A stretch of 64,000 bases of DNA from Salisediminibacterium halotolerans (GCF_003814815.1 NZ_RKQQ01000006.1:62001-126000), one strand, 5' to 3'; counted from the stretch's first letter, positions 1 to 9,173 are shown. Numbers and translations are program-made. The notes: a model not told the origin generated them from the letters alone.

Positions 1-99
1 GAAATGGCGGATAAAGTCATCAAAATGAACTCTGGCGAAATCATCGAATTGATCTATCAGGATGTGAAAAAAGATGCCCAGGATATCAGCTGGGGCTAG
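1..99 (+). CDS. ABC transporter ATP-binding protein, C-terminal tail only (partial)
   Basis: The reading frame is open from base 1 and ends at a TAG at 97-99. The 32 residues visible (EMADKVIKMNSGEI and onward) match the post-Walker B end of MacB/LolD-type ABC ATPases, where a line of the form 'ADRVIxMxDGxI' follows the H-loop. The stop overlaps the ribosome site of the FtsX-type permease that follows 11 bases later, so the two very probably form one exporter operon. The catalytic part lies outside the window, so the family call rests on the tail motif and on the neighbour. Confidence 0.7.
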   Translation, partial: EMADKVIKMNSGEIIELIYQDVKKDAQDISWG

Positions 100-110
100 G
101 AGGCAACGGC

Positions 111-2453
111 ATGCTTCTGAAAAATGTGCGGCGAACCCTTTCGAAAAAATGGATGCAGCTGTCAGCGATCAGCCTGATTATTTTTCTAAGTTCGTTTATT
201 TACACAGCCCTATTTTATGGTATCAGCGGGATTGAAGAACCGACGGAGACGTACTTAGCTGATCACAATCAAGAAGATTTTGCGGTTGAAATGATGAACC
301 GGCTGACGGAGCGGGAATGGCTTGAGTTTTCTGGCGAAGACCTTGAGGGAGTCGGTTTAGTAACGCTCGAAGACGTTAAAAAGGAAGATCCGGATTTATT
401 CATGGAGATCATTCATGAGCGCAAAGAGGCGTTCAAAGAGGAAAACAGCGGTGTTGAACTTGAACTGCGCGAAATGAAGACGCTCTATTTTGACGCTTCC
501 AATGGTGAACACGAAGCGCTGGCACTGAAAGACGCTGCGTCGATCAACCGTTCATTCATAGAAGACGGGCAAAAACCAGCAGCAGATGATGAGGTCGCTC
601 TGACACAAATCTACGCAGAGAAAAACGGTTTGGCAATCGACGATGATGTTTTTCTGCACGGGGATCGCTATACGATTTCAGGCTTTGTCTTGTTTCCTGA
701 TTATACGCTGCCGATGTTTGATGAGAGTTTTGCGCTTGATGCCGGGAAGCAAACGCTATTTCTTTTCACCGATAACGCGTATGAGGATTTAAGTGAAAAT
801 GAATCATTCAGATTAGCCGGCACTTGGACCGATGAGGAAGGTGAGCTGACTGCGGAAGAAGAGGGAACAGCATTCGTGACCCACCTGATCGATACTAAAT
901 CGAATATGCGGAGCGGAGCCGTTTATGATGAATTGTCCGGAAGCAAGGCGGCGGGACTCGGATTAAGTTTGTTTATTTCATTGATCGCAGTGATCATCGT
1001 CGCGATGTTAATGCAAAACCTTCTGCAGGCTGAGCGCGGACAAATCGGAATTTTAAAAGCGCTCGGTTACAGAAGGGTAAATGTTGCACTGCCGTACTTG
1101 CTCGCTTTATTGCCCCTTGCGTTCGGGATGTTGGTGCTCGGTTATGCGGCCGGATACGCTGCAGCCGAGCCGATGAAAAATGTGTATTTGGATTTTTATC
1201 TGCTGCCGGAAACGCCGATCGGCCAGCGACTGGATGTATTTTTGCTCGCGATTTTCGCCCCGTTCGCAGTATTTACGTTCGTATCAGGCTGGATCATTTA
1301 CCGTATCCTGGGTGAACGGCCGTTAGCTTTGTTAAATCCTAAGGAAACGGATTCGGTCAACGCGTTAACGCGCGTTGTGAGCAAATGCTTAACGCGCGCA
1401 AAAGGAGCGGTGAAGTTTAAATATTTGCACGCGGTAAGGAGTACAGGAAGCTTTGTAATCTTTTTTCTCGGCATCATGTTTGCGACGATCTTAATTTTAT
1501 TCGCTTTTATGATGAACGGGATGATGGAACGGATGACAACCGAGTATTTAGAAAAAATGGCTTATGAGTACGAAGCGTACCCCGAGGAACCGCTGGAACT
1601 GGACGAATTGCCGCCGGAAACAGAGCCGTTTCTTGTTTATCCTTACGCGCAATATGAAGAAGAAACCGTCATATTGCAAGGGATTGAAGCAGACAACGAC
1701 CTTCATCATCTGTATAACGAAAAGGATGAGAATATTACCCGGGAAATAAATGACGGAGCAGTGATGAGCGAAACGATGCGGATGAAATTTGACATTGAGA
1801 TCGGTGATACCGTTGTCCTCAAGGTTAATCAGCAGAAAACAGAGGCGGAAGTCCGCGGTTTTACCGCAGAATATTTGACTGACAAAGTCTATTTTGATCT
1901 GGAAGAACTCAGTCTTATCGTATCTGACGGCGAATCAACCGAGCTTTACAGCGGAGTGTATTCGCTCTCAGCTCCGCCGGAAGATGATTTTGCCACGGTG
2001 ATCAGCAAGCAAGGAATGATCGATCAAAACGAGTCGCTCGAAGGATATTTAGACGTCATGACAACGATATTAATTGCCGGGTCGAGTATCATTGCCGCAA
2101 GTATCATGTTTATTTTAACTTCGTTTACGGTGGAGAAAAATTTCTATGCGATTTCGCTCTTAAAAGTGCTTGGCTACAGCCGCCGGGAAGTGAACGGCAT
2201 GATATTAAACAGTTATTTTGTCTATATGCTCCTCTCGTATGTGCTGAGCATCCCAATTGCCCTCGCTGCCCTGCATTTTCTCGTCGTATTTATGGCTGGT
2301 TACGGTGTCGTATTGCCGCTAGAATTAGAACCGGTCTCGCTCATTTTCACGTTAATGATTTTGATTGTAATCTTTTTTATCAGCACCGAGATAAGCCGGC
2401 GGAAAATTCAGCGGATTCCGCTTCAAGAAGTGCTGAAACGCTATTACGAATAA
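111..2453 (+). CDS. FtsX-type ABC transporter permease
   Basis: A 780-residue membrane protein with an N-terminal membrane segment (about residues 18-38), a long acidic extracellular domain, three membrane segments at about 280-400, another at about 460-480, a second extracellular domain and three C-terminal segments (about 670-775). This is the double-FtsX layout of MacB-like and SalY-like permeases. The line GILKALGYRR after the second membrane helix and its counterpart SLLKVLGYSRREV near the C-terminus are the two conserved cytoplasmic FtsX loops. The start is fixed by AGGAGG at 98-103. It pairs with the ATPase tail just upstream. The substrate cannot be told from sequence. The last about 90 bases of the gene occur again, decayed, near 15.5 kb. 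Confidence 0.85.
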   Translation: MLLKNVRRTLSKKWMQLSAISLIIFLSSFIYTALFYGISGIEEPTETYLADHNQEDFAVEMMNRLTEREWLEFSGEDLEGVGLVTLEDVKKEDPDLFMEIIHERKEAFKEENSGVELELREMKTLYFDASNGEHEALALKDAASINRSFIEDGQKPAADDEVALTQIYAEKNGLAIDDDVFLHGDRYTISGFVLFPDYTLPMFDESFALDAGKQTLFLFTDNAYEDLSENESFRLAGTWTDEEGELTAEEEGTAFVTHLIDTKSNMRSGAVYDELSGSKAAGLGLSLFISLIAVIIVAMLMQNLLQAERGQIGILKALGYRRVNVALPYLLALLPLAFGMLVLGYAAGYAAAEPMKNVYLDFYLLPETPIGQRLDVFLLAIFAPFAVFTFVSGWIIYRILGERPLALLNPKETDSVNALTRVVSKCLTRAKGAVKFKYLHAVRSTGSFVIFFLGIMFATILILFAFMMNGMMERMTTEYLEKMAYEYEAYPEEPLELDELPPETEPFLVYPYAQYEEETVILQGIEADNDLHHLYNEKDENITREINDGAVMSETMRMKFDIEIGDTVVLKVNQQKTEAEVRGFTAEYLTDKVYFDLEELSLIVSDGESTELYSGVYSLSAPPEDDFATVISKQGMIDQNESLEGYLDVMTTILIAGSSIIAASIMFILTSFTVEKNFYAISLLKVLGYSRREVNGMILNSYFVYMLLSYVLSIPIALAALHFLVVFMAGYGVVLPLELEPVSLIFTLMILIVIFFISTEISRRKIQRIPLQEVLKRYYE

Positions 2454-2510
2454 TGTCAGAGCGGCGCTGTCATGTTACACTTTAGAGGTATTAGGTGCAA
2501 AGATCTCTGC

Positions 2511-2637
2511 ATTGGACGGATTTGCGAATTTTATCTCGTTCAGGCAGAAGAAGAACGGTTCTCATGCGATGAAGTTTTATAATTTAACTAACGATATGGG
2601 CGAACGGGCAGTCATTCAAAGCATGCCGGAGCCCGAG
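2511..2637 (+). pseudogene. Broken internal fragment of a ferritin gene
   Basis: This stretch is almost identical in nucleotides to 15820-15945 inside the intact ferritin gene. It lacks the ferritin start and first third: the leader sequence jumps from 'gcattgga' straight to 'cggatttgcg', a deletion of roughly 160 bases whose endpoints share TTGGA in the intact copy. It also carries single-base indels (one T lost in the run near 2530, one C gained in GGTTCTCATG), so no frame survives. It ends at the ribosome site of the following hydrolase gene. It is a relic of a duplication. Confidence 0.85.
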
Positions 2638-2648
2638 AAGGTGAGACT

Positions 2649-3764
2649 ATGTTGAAAATTTTTATCCAATTCGCCGCCGTAACAGCTGCGGCAGCAGCTG
2701 CCGTTGTCAATCTTCATCCCGGTTTCGGAAAATCTCCGGGGAAGATGGAACAGCGGCGATTTGATTCGCTGCCGAACCGTCAAAACGGTCAATTTGTCAA
2801 TGATACACCCCTTCATCGGAAGTTAAACCCTTGCGATGCTTCGTCTTTAATCAAGGATTCTTTAAAGAGGAAAGAACACCGCGGTCCAAGTCATCTCATT
2901 CCCGTGGCTGCGAGCGAGTGGGAACAGGAGGACAGCATCACTTGGCTCGGTCATTCCGCGTTTTACTTGAACATCGCGGGCGTGAAGATGCTGCTTGATC
3001 CGATGTTCGGTCCTGCTCCGGCCCCGATGCCGTTTTTGGCGGGGAAACGTTATACCGGCAGTTTGCTCGGCAAAATCACTGAGCTTCCGGAAATTGACAT
3101 CGTTCTTTTGACACACGATCATTATGATCACCTGGATTATCGGTCAATCAGGCGGTTAAAAGAAAAAGTCCGCCGTTTTGTTGTGCCGCTCGGTGTCGGA
3201 GCCCATTTAAGATATTGGGGTGTAAACGCTGAACGAATCAGCGAATTAAACTGGCATGAAAGCGCAAGCGAACAAGATGTCACGTTGACACTGACGCCCT
3301 CGCGCCACTTCTCCGGCCGCGGGGTGAGAAACCGCAATCAGACGCTTTGGGGCGGTTGGGTGATCGCTTCTGACAATGCGAAGGTTTACGCCAGCGGTGA
3401 CGGCGGATACGGTGAACATTTTCAAACGCTAGGCAAACAGTACGGTCCGTTTGACCTGACGCTGATGGAAGGCGGACAGTACGATGACCGTTGGAAGTCG
3501 GTGCATATGAGACCGGAAGAAGCCGTGCAGGCTCATAAAGATGTCTGCGGCAATAAACTGCTGCTCGCTCACTGGGCGGGGTTCACGCTTGCTTTTCATA
3601 GCTGGGAAGAGCCGATTGAGCGGGCGCTTCACGCAGCGGAACAAGAAAATGTCACGCTTTTAACTCCGGAGATCGGCCGTACTGTCCCGATCCACGGCGC
3701 TGTTTCGCAGCAGCTTAGATGGTGGCAGAAGAGGAACTGTGAGAATAAAAAACAAATGAGATGA
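2649..3764 (+). CDS. Metallo-beta-lactamase-fold hydrolase, NAPE-PLD/RomA-like, membrane anchored
   Basis: A 371-residue protein. Residues 5-25 form an Ala-rich hydrophobic anchor or signal segment. The core has the metal motif THDHYDHLD (about residue 155), the preceding 'WLGHSAFYLNIAGVKMLLDP' type line and the later GHIS-like 'SGDGGYGEHF' and 'LLAHWAGFTLAFHSWEEP' segments seen in the family of N-acyl-phosphatidylethanolamine phospholipase D-like hydrolases (COG2220). These bind two zinc ions and hydrolyse phosphodiester or similar bonds. Start ATG follows GAGAAGGTGAG, a ribosome site made partly from the ferritin relic. Substrate unknown; a membrane-lipid substrate is a family-based guess. 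Confidence 0.8.
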   Translation: MLKIFIQFAAVTAAAAAAVVNLHPGFGKSPGKMEQRRFDSLPNRQNGQFVNDTPLHRKLNPCDASSLIKDSLKRKEHRGPSHLIPVAASEWEQEDSITWLGHSAFYLNIAGVKMLLDPMFGPAPAPMPFLAGKRYTGSLLGKITELPEIDIVLLTHDHYDHLDYRSIRRLKEKVRRFVVPLGVGAHLRYWGVNAERISELNWHESASEQDVTLTLTPSRHFSGRGVRNRNQTLWGGWVIASDNAKVYASGDGGYGEHFQTLGKQYGPFDLTLMEGGQYDDRWKSVHMRPEEAVQAHKDVCGNKLLLAHWAGFTLAFHSWEEPIERALHAAEQENVTLLTPEIGRTVPIHGAVSQQLRWWQKRNCENKKQMR

Positions 3765-3789
3765 TTCAATAGCAAAGAAGGTGACGGCA

Positions 3790-4125
3790 ATGAGCGAAGA
3801 TAAAGAAATATATGATAAATTAGTGCGCGATAAAATCCCCGAAATGATTAATAAAACCGATAAGTACGCACTTACGCACGTGGCTGATGACGAAGAGATG
3901 AAAGAAAAGTTAGCTGCAAAGTTGCTTGAAGAGTTCAAAGAGTTCAAAGAAAACCCGACAGCGGATGAATTAGCCGACATTTTAGAAGTGATTGATGGAT
4001 TGGCAGCAGTCTATCAGTTAGATACGGCTGATGTTCAAAAGGCGAAAGCGGCTAAATATGCGGAGCGCGGCGGTTTTACAAATCGAATCATTTTAGACAT
4101 GGTAATCGATTCCACCTACGAATAA
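3790..4125 (+). CDS. MazG-like / phosphoribosyl-ATP pyrophosphohydrolase-like protein
   Basis: A 111-residue protein beginning MSEDKEIYDKLVRDKIPEMI. The line YDKLVRDKIPE followed by a helical EE..E segment (KLLEEFKEFKENPTADELADILEVID) is typical of small all-alpha NTP pyrophosphatases related to MazG and HisE, which hydrolyse non-canonical nucleoside triphosphates. The acidic pair EE...(E)xxD is present. A GTG nine bases upstream could also start, but AGAAGG at 3775-3780 sits at correct spacing only for the ATG at 3790. Only 25 bases separate it from the hydrolase, and a strong terminator follows. Confidence 0.75.
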   Translation: MSEDKEIYDKLVRDKIPEMINKTDKYALTHVADDEEMKEKLAAKLLEEFKEFKENPTADELADILEVIDGLAAVYQLDTADVQKAKAAKYAERGGFTNRIILDMVIDSTYE

Positions 4126-4184
4126 ATCCTTTTGCTGAAGTTTAGCACGGTTGTTAAAGATCTTAGTCTTATAAGCATAAACAG

Positions 4185-4222
4185 CGGCGGCAGTTGAAAT
4201 TTTTAACTGCCGCCGTTGTTTG
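4185..4222 (+). terminator. Rho-independent terminator
   Basis: A perfect 11-base stem, CGGCGGCAGTT / AACTGCCGCCG, with a nine-base loop and a T-rich tail (TTGTTTGTTC). It closes the hydrolase/MazG operon. Confidence 0.85.
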
Positions 4223-4262
4223 TTCTATATGATAAACGATTATCGTTGTTAACGCTTTACCA

Positions 4263-4287
4263 GTTTTGAAATTTCCAAAATGGGTAT
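4263..4287 (+). promoter_or_regulatory. SigB-type promoter candidate for the lipid-modification operon
   Basis: GTTTTG, 13 bases, then GGGTAT. The general-stress factor SigB of Bacillus uses GTTTAA-N13-15-GGGTAT, so the -10 is perfect and the -35 keeps the essential GTTT. It lies 51 bases before the methyltransferase start. This is a motif match only; a SigA-like TATAAT also occurs at 4296-4301. Confidence 0.5.
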
Positions 4288-4338
4288 CCAACTATTATAA
4301 TAAAGTTTAACAAATAATTAACAAAGGGGACCGGCAAA

Positions 4339-5397
4339 ATGTGGTATGAACCGATTTTAGAAAAGAATCTTGTACCTGATACGACGTTGCGATTTGCGGT
4401 TCGCCGTTTACTCAAGACCCGCTTGCAAAAACAATCCTTTTCGACCGTTGAAGAGGAACAAGCGTATATTGACTCATTTATTAAAGATTTAAAAGAAAAG
4501 CCGATTGCTGTACATACTGAGGACGCTAATGAGCAGCATTACGAAGTCCCCGCTCATTTTTTTGAAAAAGTCCTTGGTACTCATTTGAAGTACAGCTGCA
4601 GTTATTGGCACGACGATATAACATCTTTAAGTTACAGTGAGGGGCTTAATAAAGCTGAAGAGGATATGCTTGCACTCACTTGTGAGCGGGCCGATTTGCA
4701 GAATGGACAATCTATTTTGGAATTGGGCTGCGGCTGGGGATCGCTGTCCTTGTATATGGCTCGTCAGTTCCCAGACAGTAAGATTACCGTGTTATCGAAT
4801 TCATCCTCGCAAAAAACTTACATCGATCAACAGGCGGCTGAACAACAATTGACTAACCTCACCGTTGTCACTGCTGATATAAATGATTACACGACGACTG
4901 ACCGTTTTGACCGGGTTGTTTCGGTTGAAATGTTTGAACATATGCAAAACTATCAGCTTCTTATGCAGAAGGTCGCCAGTTTCCTCAACCCAGACGGAAA
5001 GCTGTTTATTCATATTTTCTGCCACAAACGAACGCCTTACTTGTTTGAAGTTAAAAGCAGCGGCGATTGGATGGCAAAGTATTTCTTTACCGGCGGGATG
5101 ATGCCGAGTGCCCATTTGCCGCTTTATTTTGCAGACGATCTAGCGATTGAGAAGCATTGGGCTGTAAGCGGTCTTCATTACCATAAAACGTGCGAAGCTT
5201 GGCTGCAAAAAATGGATCAGCAAAAAGATACAATTCTTCCGATTTTCCGCGAGGTCTACGGTGAAGAAGAAGGAGAACGTTGGTGGGTGTTTTGGCGAAT
5301 ATTTTTCATCGCTTGTTCAGAGCTGTTTGCCACGAATAACGGAAATGAGTGGTACGTCGGACACTATCGGTTTTCGAAAAGACAACTGGAACGTTAA
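4339..5397 (+). CDS. SAM-dependent methyltransferase, CFA synthase/coclaurine N-methyltransferase-like
   Basis: A 352-residue class I methyltransferase. The SAM-binding glycine loop is ILELGCGWGSLSLYMA (about residues 126-141), followed by the acidic end of beta-2 and the 'VVSVEMFEHMQNY' line. The length and the C-terminal 'FFTGGMMPSAHLP' and 'FRIFFIACSELFA'-type segments fit the 350-residue group of the cyclopropane-fatty-acyl-phospholipid synthase family that includes coclaurine N-methyltransferase-like proteins, rather than the 400-residue CFA synthases. Start follows AAAGGGGA. It is the first gene of a locus with an FAD oxidoreductase and a true CFA synthase, so it probably methylates an unsaturated fatty acyl chain or a lipid head group; which one is not visible. 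Confidence 0.75.
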   Translation: MWYEPILEKNLVPDTTLRFAVRRLLKTRLQKQSFSTVEEEQAYIDSFIKDLKEKPIAVHTEDANEQHYEVPAHFFEKVLGTHLKYSCSYWHDDITSLSYSEGLNKAEEDMLALTCERADLQNGQSILELGCGWGSLSLYMARQFPDSKITVLSNSSSQKTYIDQQAAEQQLTNLTVVTADINDYTTTDRFDRVVSVEMFEHMQNYQLLMQKVASFLNPDGKLFIHIFCHKRTPYLFEVKSSGDWMAKYFFTGGMMPSAHLPLYFADDLAIEKHWAVSGLHYHKTCEAWLQKMDQQKDTILPIFREVYGEEEGERWWVFWRIFFIACSELFATNNGNEWYVGHYRFSKRQLER

Positions 5398-5452
5398 AAG
5401 ACTTGCCGAATCGTTTCGGTGTTAACAGTTTGACAGAATAGGAGCCTTGCAA

Positions 5453-6739
5453 ATGAATGAACAACGACCAAGCCAACGCAAAATTGCTGTGATCGGAGCC
5501 GGAGTTTCCGGGATCGTCGCTTCTCATATTTTGCAGCGGAAATATGAGGTGCACTTATTTGAGAAAAATGATTATCTGGGCGGCCATACGAACACGATCG
5601 TGATTCCGGATGGACCTGATCAAGGGACGCCTGTTGATACCGGATTTATCGTCTTAAACGATCGCACTTACCCTTTATTTAATCAGTTCCTGGATCAGTT
5701 GAACGTTTCTACAAGAAAGAGTGAGATGTCATTTAGCTATTTTGACAAGCGCGATGGTTTTCAATATAAAGGAACCAACTTAAACAGTCTGTTTGCGCAA
5801 CGAAAAAATTTGCTGAGCCCGTCTTTTTATAAAATGCTTTCAGGGATCAAGAAGTTCAGCAAGCAAGCTTTATTCGATTTGGAGCATGATCGTTTTCAAG
5901 GAGAGACTCTCGGCGAATACATTGAAAAAATCGGCATCAATGAACAAGGAAAAAACCGCTTTTTAATCCCGATGGGCGGAGCGATTTGGTCGTCTTCTAA
6001 CAGAGATATTTTAGACTATCCGGCGCAAAGCTTTGTTCGCTTTTTTAAAAATCACGGCTTGCTTTCTTTTAAGGACATCCCGCAATGGCAAACGGTTATC
6101 GGCGGAAGTCATGCGTATGTTCATGCTTTTCGGCAACAGTTTAACGGTCAGATCCATTTACAAGCGGAGATTGAGAACGTCCGCAGAAACGAAGAGCACG
6201 TTATTTTGCGGATGGCAGATGGAAGTGAACAGTTATTCGATGACGTTATCCTTGCCGCGCATGCCGACCAAAGCCTGAACCTTTTAGCTGATGCGACAGC
6301 CGAGGAGAAAAAGTGGTTAGAAACATGGTCGTATTCGGAAAATCATACAATTTTGCATACAGATACATCGGTGCTGCCGTCTTTACGGCGAGCTTGGGCT
6401 TCGTGGAATTATGTTCGCGATCATCAGGCTTCTGCGCCGGACGCTAAACCGGTATCTGTCTCGTACTATATGAATCTTTTGCAAGGATTGAAGACGGCGC
6501 ATGACTACTGTGTCACTCTAAACGGAGCAGAAGCAATCTCCCCTGAAAAGGTGATCAAAGAAATCCGTTATCGCCATCCGGTTTACACCGCTGAAGCTAT
6601 CCGTTCGCAAGAGGAGCTGCCGAAATTAAACGGGAAAAACAACACTTATTTTTGCGGAAGTTACTTCGGTTACGGCTTTCATGAAGACGGAGTAAGATCC
6701 GGTGTTGAAGTTGCGAGAAAAATGGGGTTGGACTTATGA
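5453..6739 (+). CDS. FAD-dependent oxidoreductase of the CFA/unusual fatty acid locus
   Basis: A 428-residue flavoprotein with the N-terminal dinucleotide-binding loop IAVIGAGVSGIVASHIL, then the flavin-contact line LFEKNDYLGGH and a C-terminal 'YFCGSYFGYGFHEDGVRSG' segment. This is the amine oxidase-fold group that sits beside DUF1365 and CFA synthase genes in many bacteria and is thought to desaturate or otherwise oxidise modified acyl chains. A TTG at 5447 is too close to the AGGAG at 5440-5444, so the ATG at 5453 is preferred. Its stop overlaps the start of the next gene by four bases (ATGA), which implies translational coupling. Confidence 0.8.
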   Translation: MNEQRPSQRKIAVIGAGVSGIVASHILQRKYEVHLFEKNDYLGGHTNTIVIPDGPDQGTPVDTGFIVLNDRTYPLFNQFLDQLNVSTRKSEMSFSYFDKRDGFQYKGTNLNSLFAQRKNLLSPSFYKMLSGIKKFSKQALFDLEHDRFQGETLGEYIEKIGINEQGKNRFLIPMGGAIWSSSNRDILDYPAQSFVRFFKNHGLLSFKDIPQWQTVIGGSHAYVHAFRQQFNGQIHLQAEIENVRRNEEHVILRMADGSEQLFDDVILAAHADQSLNLLADATAEEKKWLETWSYSENHTILHTDTSVLPSLRRAWASWNYVRDHQASAPDAKPVSVSYYMNLLQGLKTAHDYCVTLNGAEAISPEKVIKEIRYRHPVYTAEAIRSQEELPKLNGKNNTYFCGSYFGYGFHEDGVRSGVEVARKMGLDL

Positions 6740-8754
6740 TCGCAAACCTTTACAAAGGGGAGATGATGCACGCGAGGATTCGTCCTGTCACACACGAATT
6801 TAAATATCCGATTTATTTCATATCGGTTGATTTGGGGCAGCTGCCCGGCTTGGATCAAGAAACGACATTATTCAGTTATAACAGCTTCAATCTGCTTTCG
6901 ATCCATGACAAAGATTACCTGCTTGGGCAAGGCACGATTCAGGAGAAATTGCAGCGCTGTTTGACAGAGGCGGATAAGCCGTATGCTGATAAGATCGCAA
7001 CGGTGCGCTTGTTGACGATGCCGCGGTTTTTCAATTATATATTTAACCCTGTAAGTTTCTTCTATTGTTACGATAACGTTGGCGAACTTCTTTGTATCGT
7101 TGTCGAAGTGAGCAATACATTTAGCGAAAAGCATTTGTATTTTCTTGACAACAACAATCAATTAGAAAACTCGATCAGACTCATAGAGCGGGATCATGCT
7201 GAAATCACATATGAACCGAACATGAGGTTTAAAGAGAACAAGGCATTTCATGTCTCGCCGTTTAACAATATGGAAGGTTATTACCGCTTTCAGCTGACCG
7301 ATTTAAAAGATGCTGTTCAGATTCATATCCATTTGCACCGGGAAGATGCTCCCGTATTAACGACAAACTTAGACGTCAATGCTCTGCCTTTTACAGACAA
7401 AACATTATTTACCAGCATGTTTAAGATCCCTTTTACAGCGACGATTGCGATGCCGCAAATCTTGTGGCAAGCCGCGAAACTTTATTTTTTGAAAGGAATG
7501 ACGCTTCATATGAAACCAAAACCGTCAAGTGAGCTGACCTTCTCAACGGCCAAGCCGTCTGTATTTTTGTCCTTTCGCATGAGATTGCTGTTTCGTTATT
7601 TAGAGCGTCTGAAGGTGGGGGGGTTAAAGATCGAATTTCCGGATAAAAGTGTGAAGACGTTTGGTGATCACCATTCGAGTTTCACAGCTGAGCTTAATGT
7701 CCACGATTTTGCCTTTATTACAAAAGTGATTAAGGGCGGGGATATCGGTTTAGGGGAGTCATATATGGATGGCGATTGGTCTTCGCCGGATCTGACGAGT
7801 GTATTTCGCTTGTTCTTATTGAATCGCAAATATTTAAACTACGCGCATGTGAAACGAAAATGGCTGATAGACGCTTCCGTACGCCTGCGCCACTTTCTGC
7901 GCCGAAATAACTTATCAGGAAGCCGAAAAAATATTAAAGCTCACTATGATTTGAGCAACGATTTTTTTGAAACTTTTTTAGATGAAAGCATGACGTATTC
8001 CGGCGGAATTTACCATGATAAAACAGACACCTTGGAGCAGGCGCAGAAAAACAAGCTCCAGGCGGTCATTCAAAAAGCCGAGATCACAGCAGCAGATCAT
8101 GTACTCGAAATTGGTTCCGGGTGGGGAAGTCTAGCCATTGAAGCGGTTAAAACGACCGGCTGCACCGTCACCTCGGTGACCTTATCGGAAGAGCAGTTAA
8201 AATACGCCCAAGCCCGAGCAGAAAAAGAAGGGGTATCAGATAAGATCACCTTTGAGTTCTGTGACTACCGTAATATCGGCGGCAGCTACGATAAGATTGT
8301 TTCGATTGAAATGTTTGAAGCTGTCGGCCACGAAAACTACGGCAAGTTCTTTAGTACGTGCGACCGGCTGTTAAAACCGAATGGCAAGTTGGTGATGCAA
8401 GTAATTTCGATTGCCGATCAATTTTATGATACGTACCGCAGCAAAACCGATTGGATTCAAGCCTATATTTTTCCCGGCGGTATGCTTCCATCCTTAACAG
8501 CCATGACTCAGGCGATGAAAAAAGATTCGTCGTTTTTAGTGAACAATATTGATAACATCGGGATTGATTATGCTTACACGCTGCAAGAATGGCGTACCCG
8601 CTTTTTCAATAAAGCTGAAGAAATCAAAGAGTTAGGCTTTGATAACCGATTCATGCGTATGTGGGAGTATTATTTATGCTATAGCGAGGCCGGGTTTTTA
8701 TCAAACCAAGTCAGCAATTATCAGCTTGTGTTTTTACGGCCGAATGAAGAATAA
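6736..8754 (+). CDS. DUF1365-cyclopropane fatty acyl phospholipid synthase fusion protein
   Basis: A 672-residue two-domain protein. Residues 1-240 are DUF1365: MMHARIRPVTHEFKYPIYF, then FFNYIFNPVSFFYCYD and FHVSPFNNMEGYYRF, all hallmark lines of that family. Residues 260-672 are a full CFA synthase: an N-terminal dimerisation-like region, 'GLGESYMDGDW', the SAM loop VLEIGSGWGSLAIEA (about residue 455), 'SIEMFEAVGHENY' and 'FPGGMLPS'. CFA synthases add a methylene from S-adenosylmethionine to double bonds of membrane phospholipid acyl chains. In most genomes DUF1365 and CFA synthase are separate neighbours; here one reading frame joins them. A terminator follows directly. Confidence 0.85.
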   Translation: MIANLYKGEMMHARIRPVTHEFKYPIYFISVDLGQLPGLDQETTLFSYNSFNLLSIHDKDYLLGQGTIQEKLQRCLTEADKPYADKIATVRLLTMPRFFNYIFNPVSFFYCYDNVGELLCIVVEVSNTFSEKHLYFLDNNNQLENSIRLIERDHAEITYEPNMRFKENKAFHVSPFNNMEGYYRFQLTDLKDAVQIHIHLHREDAPVLTTNLDVNALPFTDKTLFTSMFKIPFTATIAMPQILWQAAKLYFLKGMTLHMKPKPSSELTFSTAKPSVFLSFRMRLLFRYLERLKVGGLKIEFPDKSVKTFGDHHSSFTAELNVHDFAFITKVIKGGDIGLGESYMDGDWSSPDLTSVFRLFLLNRKYLNYAHVKRKWLIDASVRLRHFLRRNNLSGSRKNIKAHYDLSNDFFETFLDESMTYSGGIYHDKTDTLEQAQKNKLQAVIQKAEITAADHVLEIGSGWGSLAIEAVKTTGCTVTSVTLSEEQLKYAQARAEKEGVSDKITFEFCDYRNIGGSYDKIVSIEMFEAVGHENYGKFFSTCDRLLKPNGKLVMQVISIADQFYDTYRSKTDWIQAYIFPGGMLPSLTAMTQAMKKDSSFLVNNIDNIGIDYAYTLQEWRTRFFNKAEEIKELGFDNRFMRMWEYYLCYSEAGFLSNQVSNYQLVFLRPNEE

Positions 8755-8764
8755 GCGGAAGCCG

Positions 8765-8797
8765 GCACTGTAAGGAATGTTCTTACAGTGCTTTTTT
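8765..8797 (+). terminator. Rho-independent terminator
   Basis: A ten-base stem GCACTGTAAG / CTTACAGTGC with a seven-base loop and six Ts. It ends the lipid-modification operon. Confidence 0.9.
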
Positions 8798-8819
8798 ATG
8801 GTTTGAGGATGCTGAAACA

Positions 8820-9173
8820 TTGCTATGTCAAGGTTTGTCCGGTAAGCATATGACGAACGTGCAGCGCGTCATTCACGAACCGCGCCGGCTGATTCAAAGT
8901 ATTCCCGGAGACGAGCTGGAGGAATTAGCTGATCCCGACTTTTGCTGCGGCTCCGCCGGGATCTACAACCTCGTGCAATACGAGGAATCGATGAAAATCT
9001 TGGACAGAAAAATGACCGATGTCAACGCGACATCCGCGAAGACGATCGTGACGACGAATCCCGGCTGCCTGCTGCAAATGAAATACGGGGCGGAAAAAAT
9101 GAGCGACGGCTCACGCGCCGTGCATTTAGTCGAACTCTTGATCGAAGCCGGAGCGAAAGCGAAGAGTCAATGA
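8820..9173 (+). pseudogene. C-terminal fragment of glycolate oxidase iron-sulfur subunit (GlcF-like)
   Basis: About 110 residues match only the end of GlcF/LutA-type iron-sulfur oxidoreductases: the cysteine-rich CCG motif in DPDFCCGSAGIYNLVQYE, the second motif TTNPGCLLQMKYG, and the terminal AVHLVELLIEAG. Intact GlcF proteins are over 400 residues and begin with two 4Fe-4S binding sets, none of which is present here. The first 15 or so residues diverge from the family. There is no ribosome site and no GlcD partner nearby. A deletion remnant at the edge of the preceding operon is the simplest reading. Confidence 0.8.
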
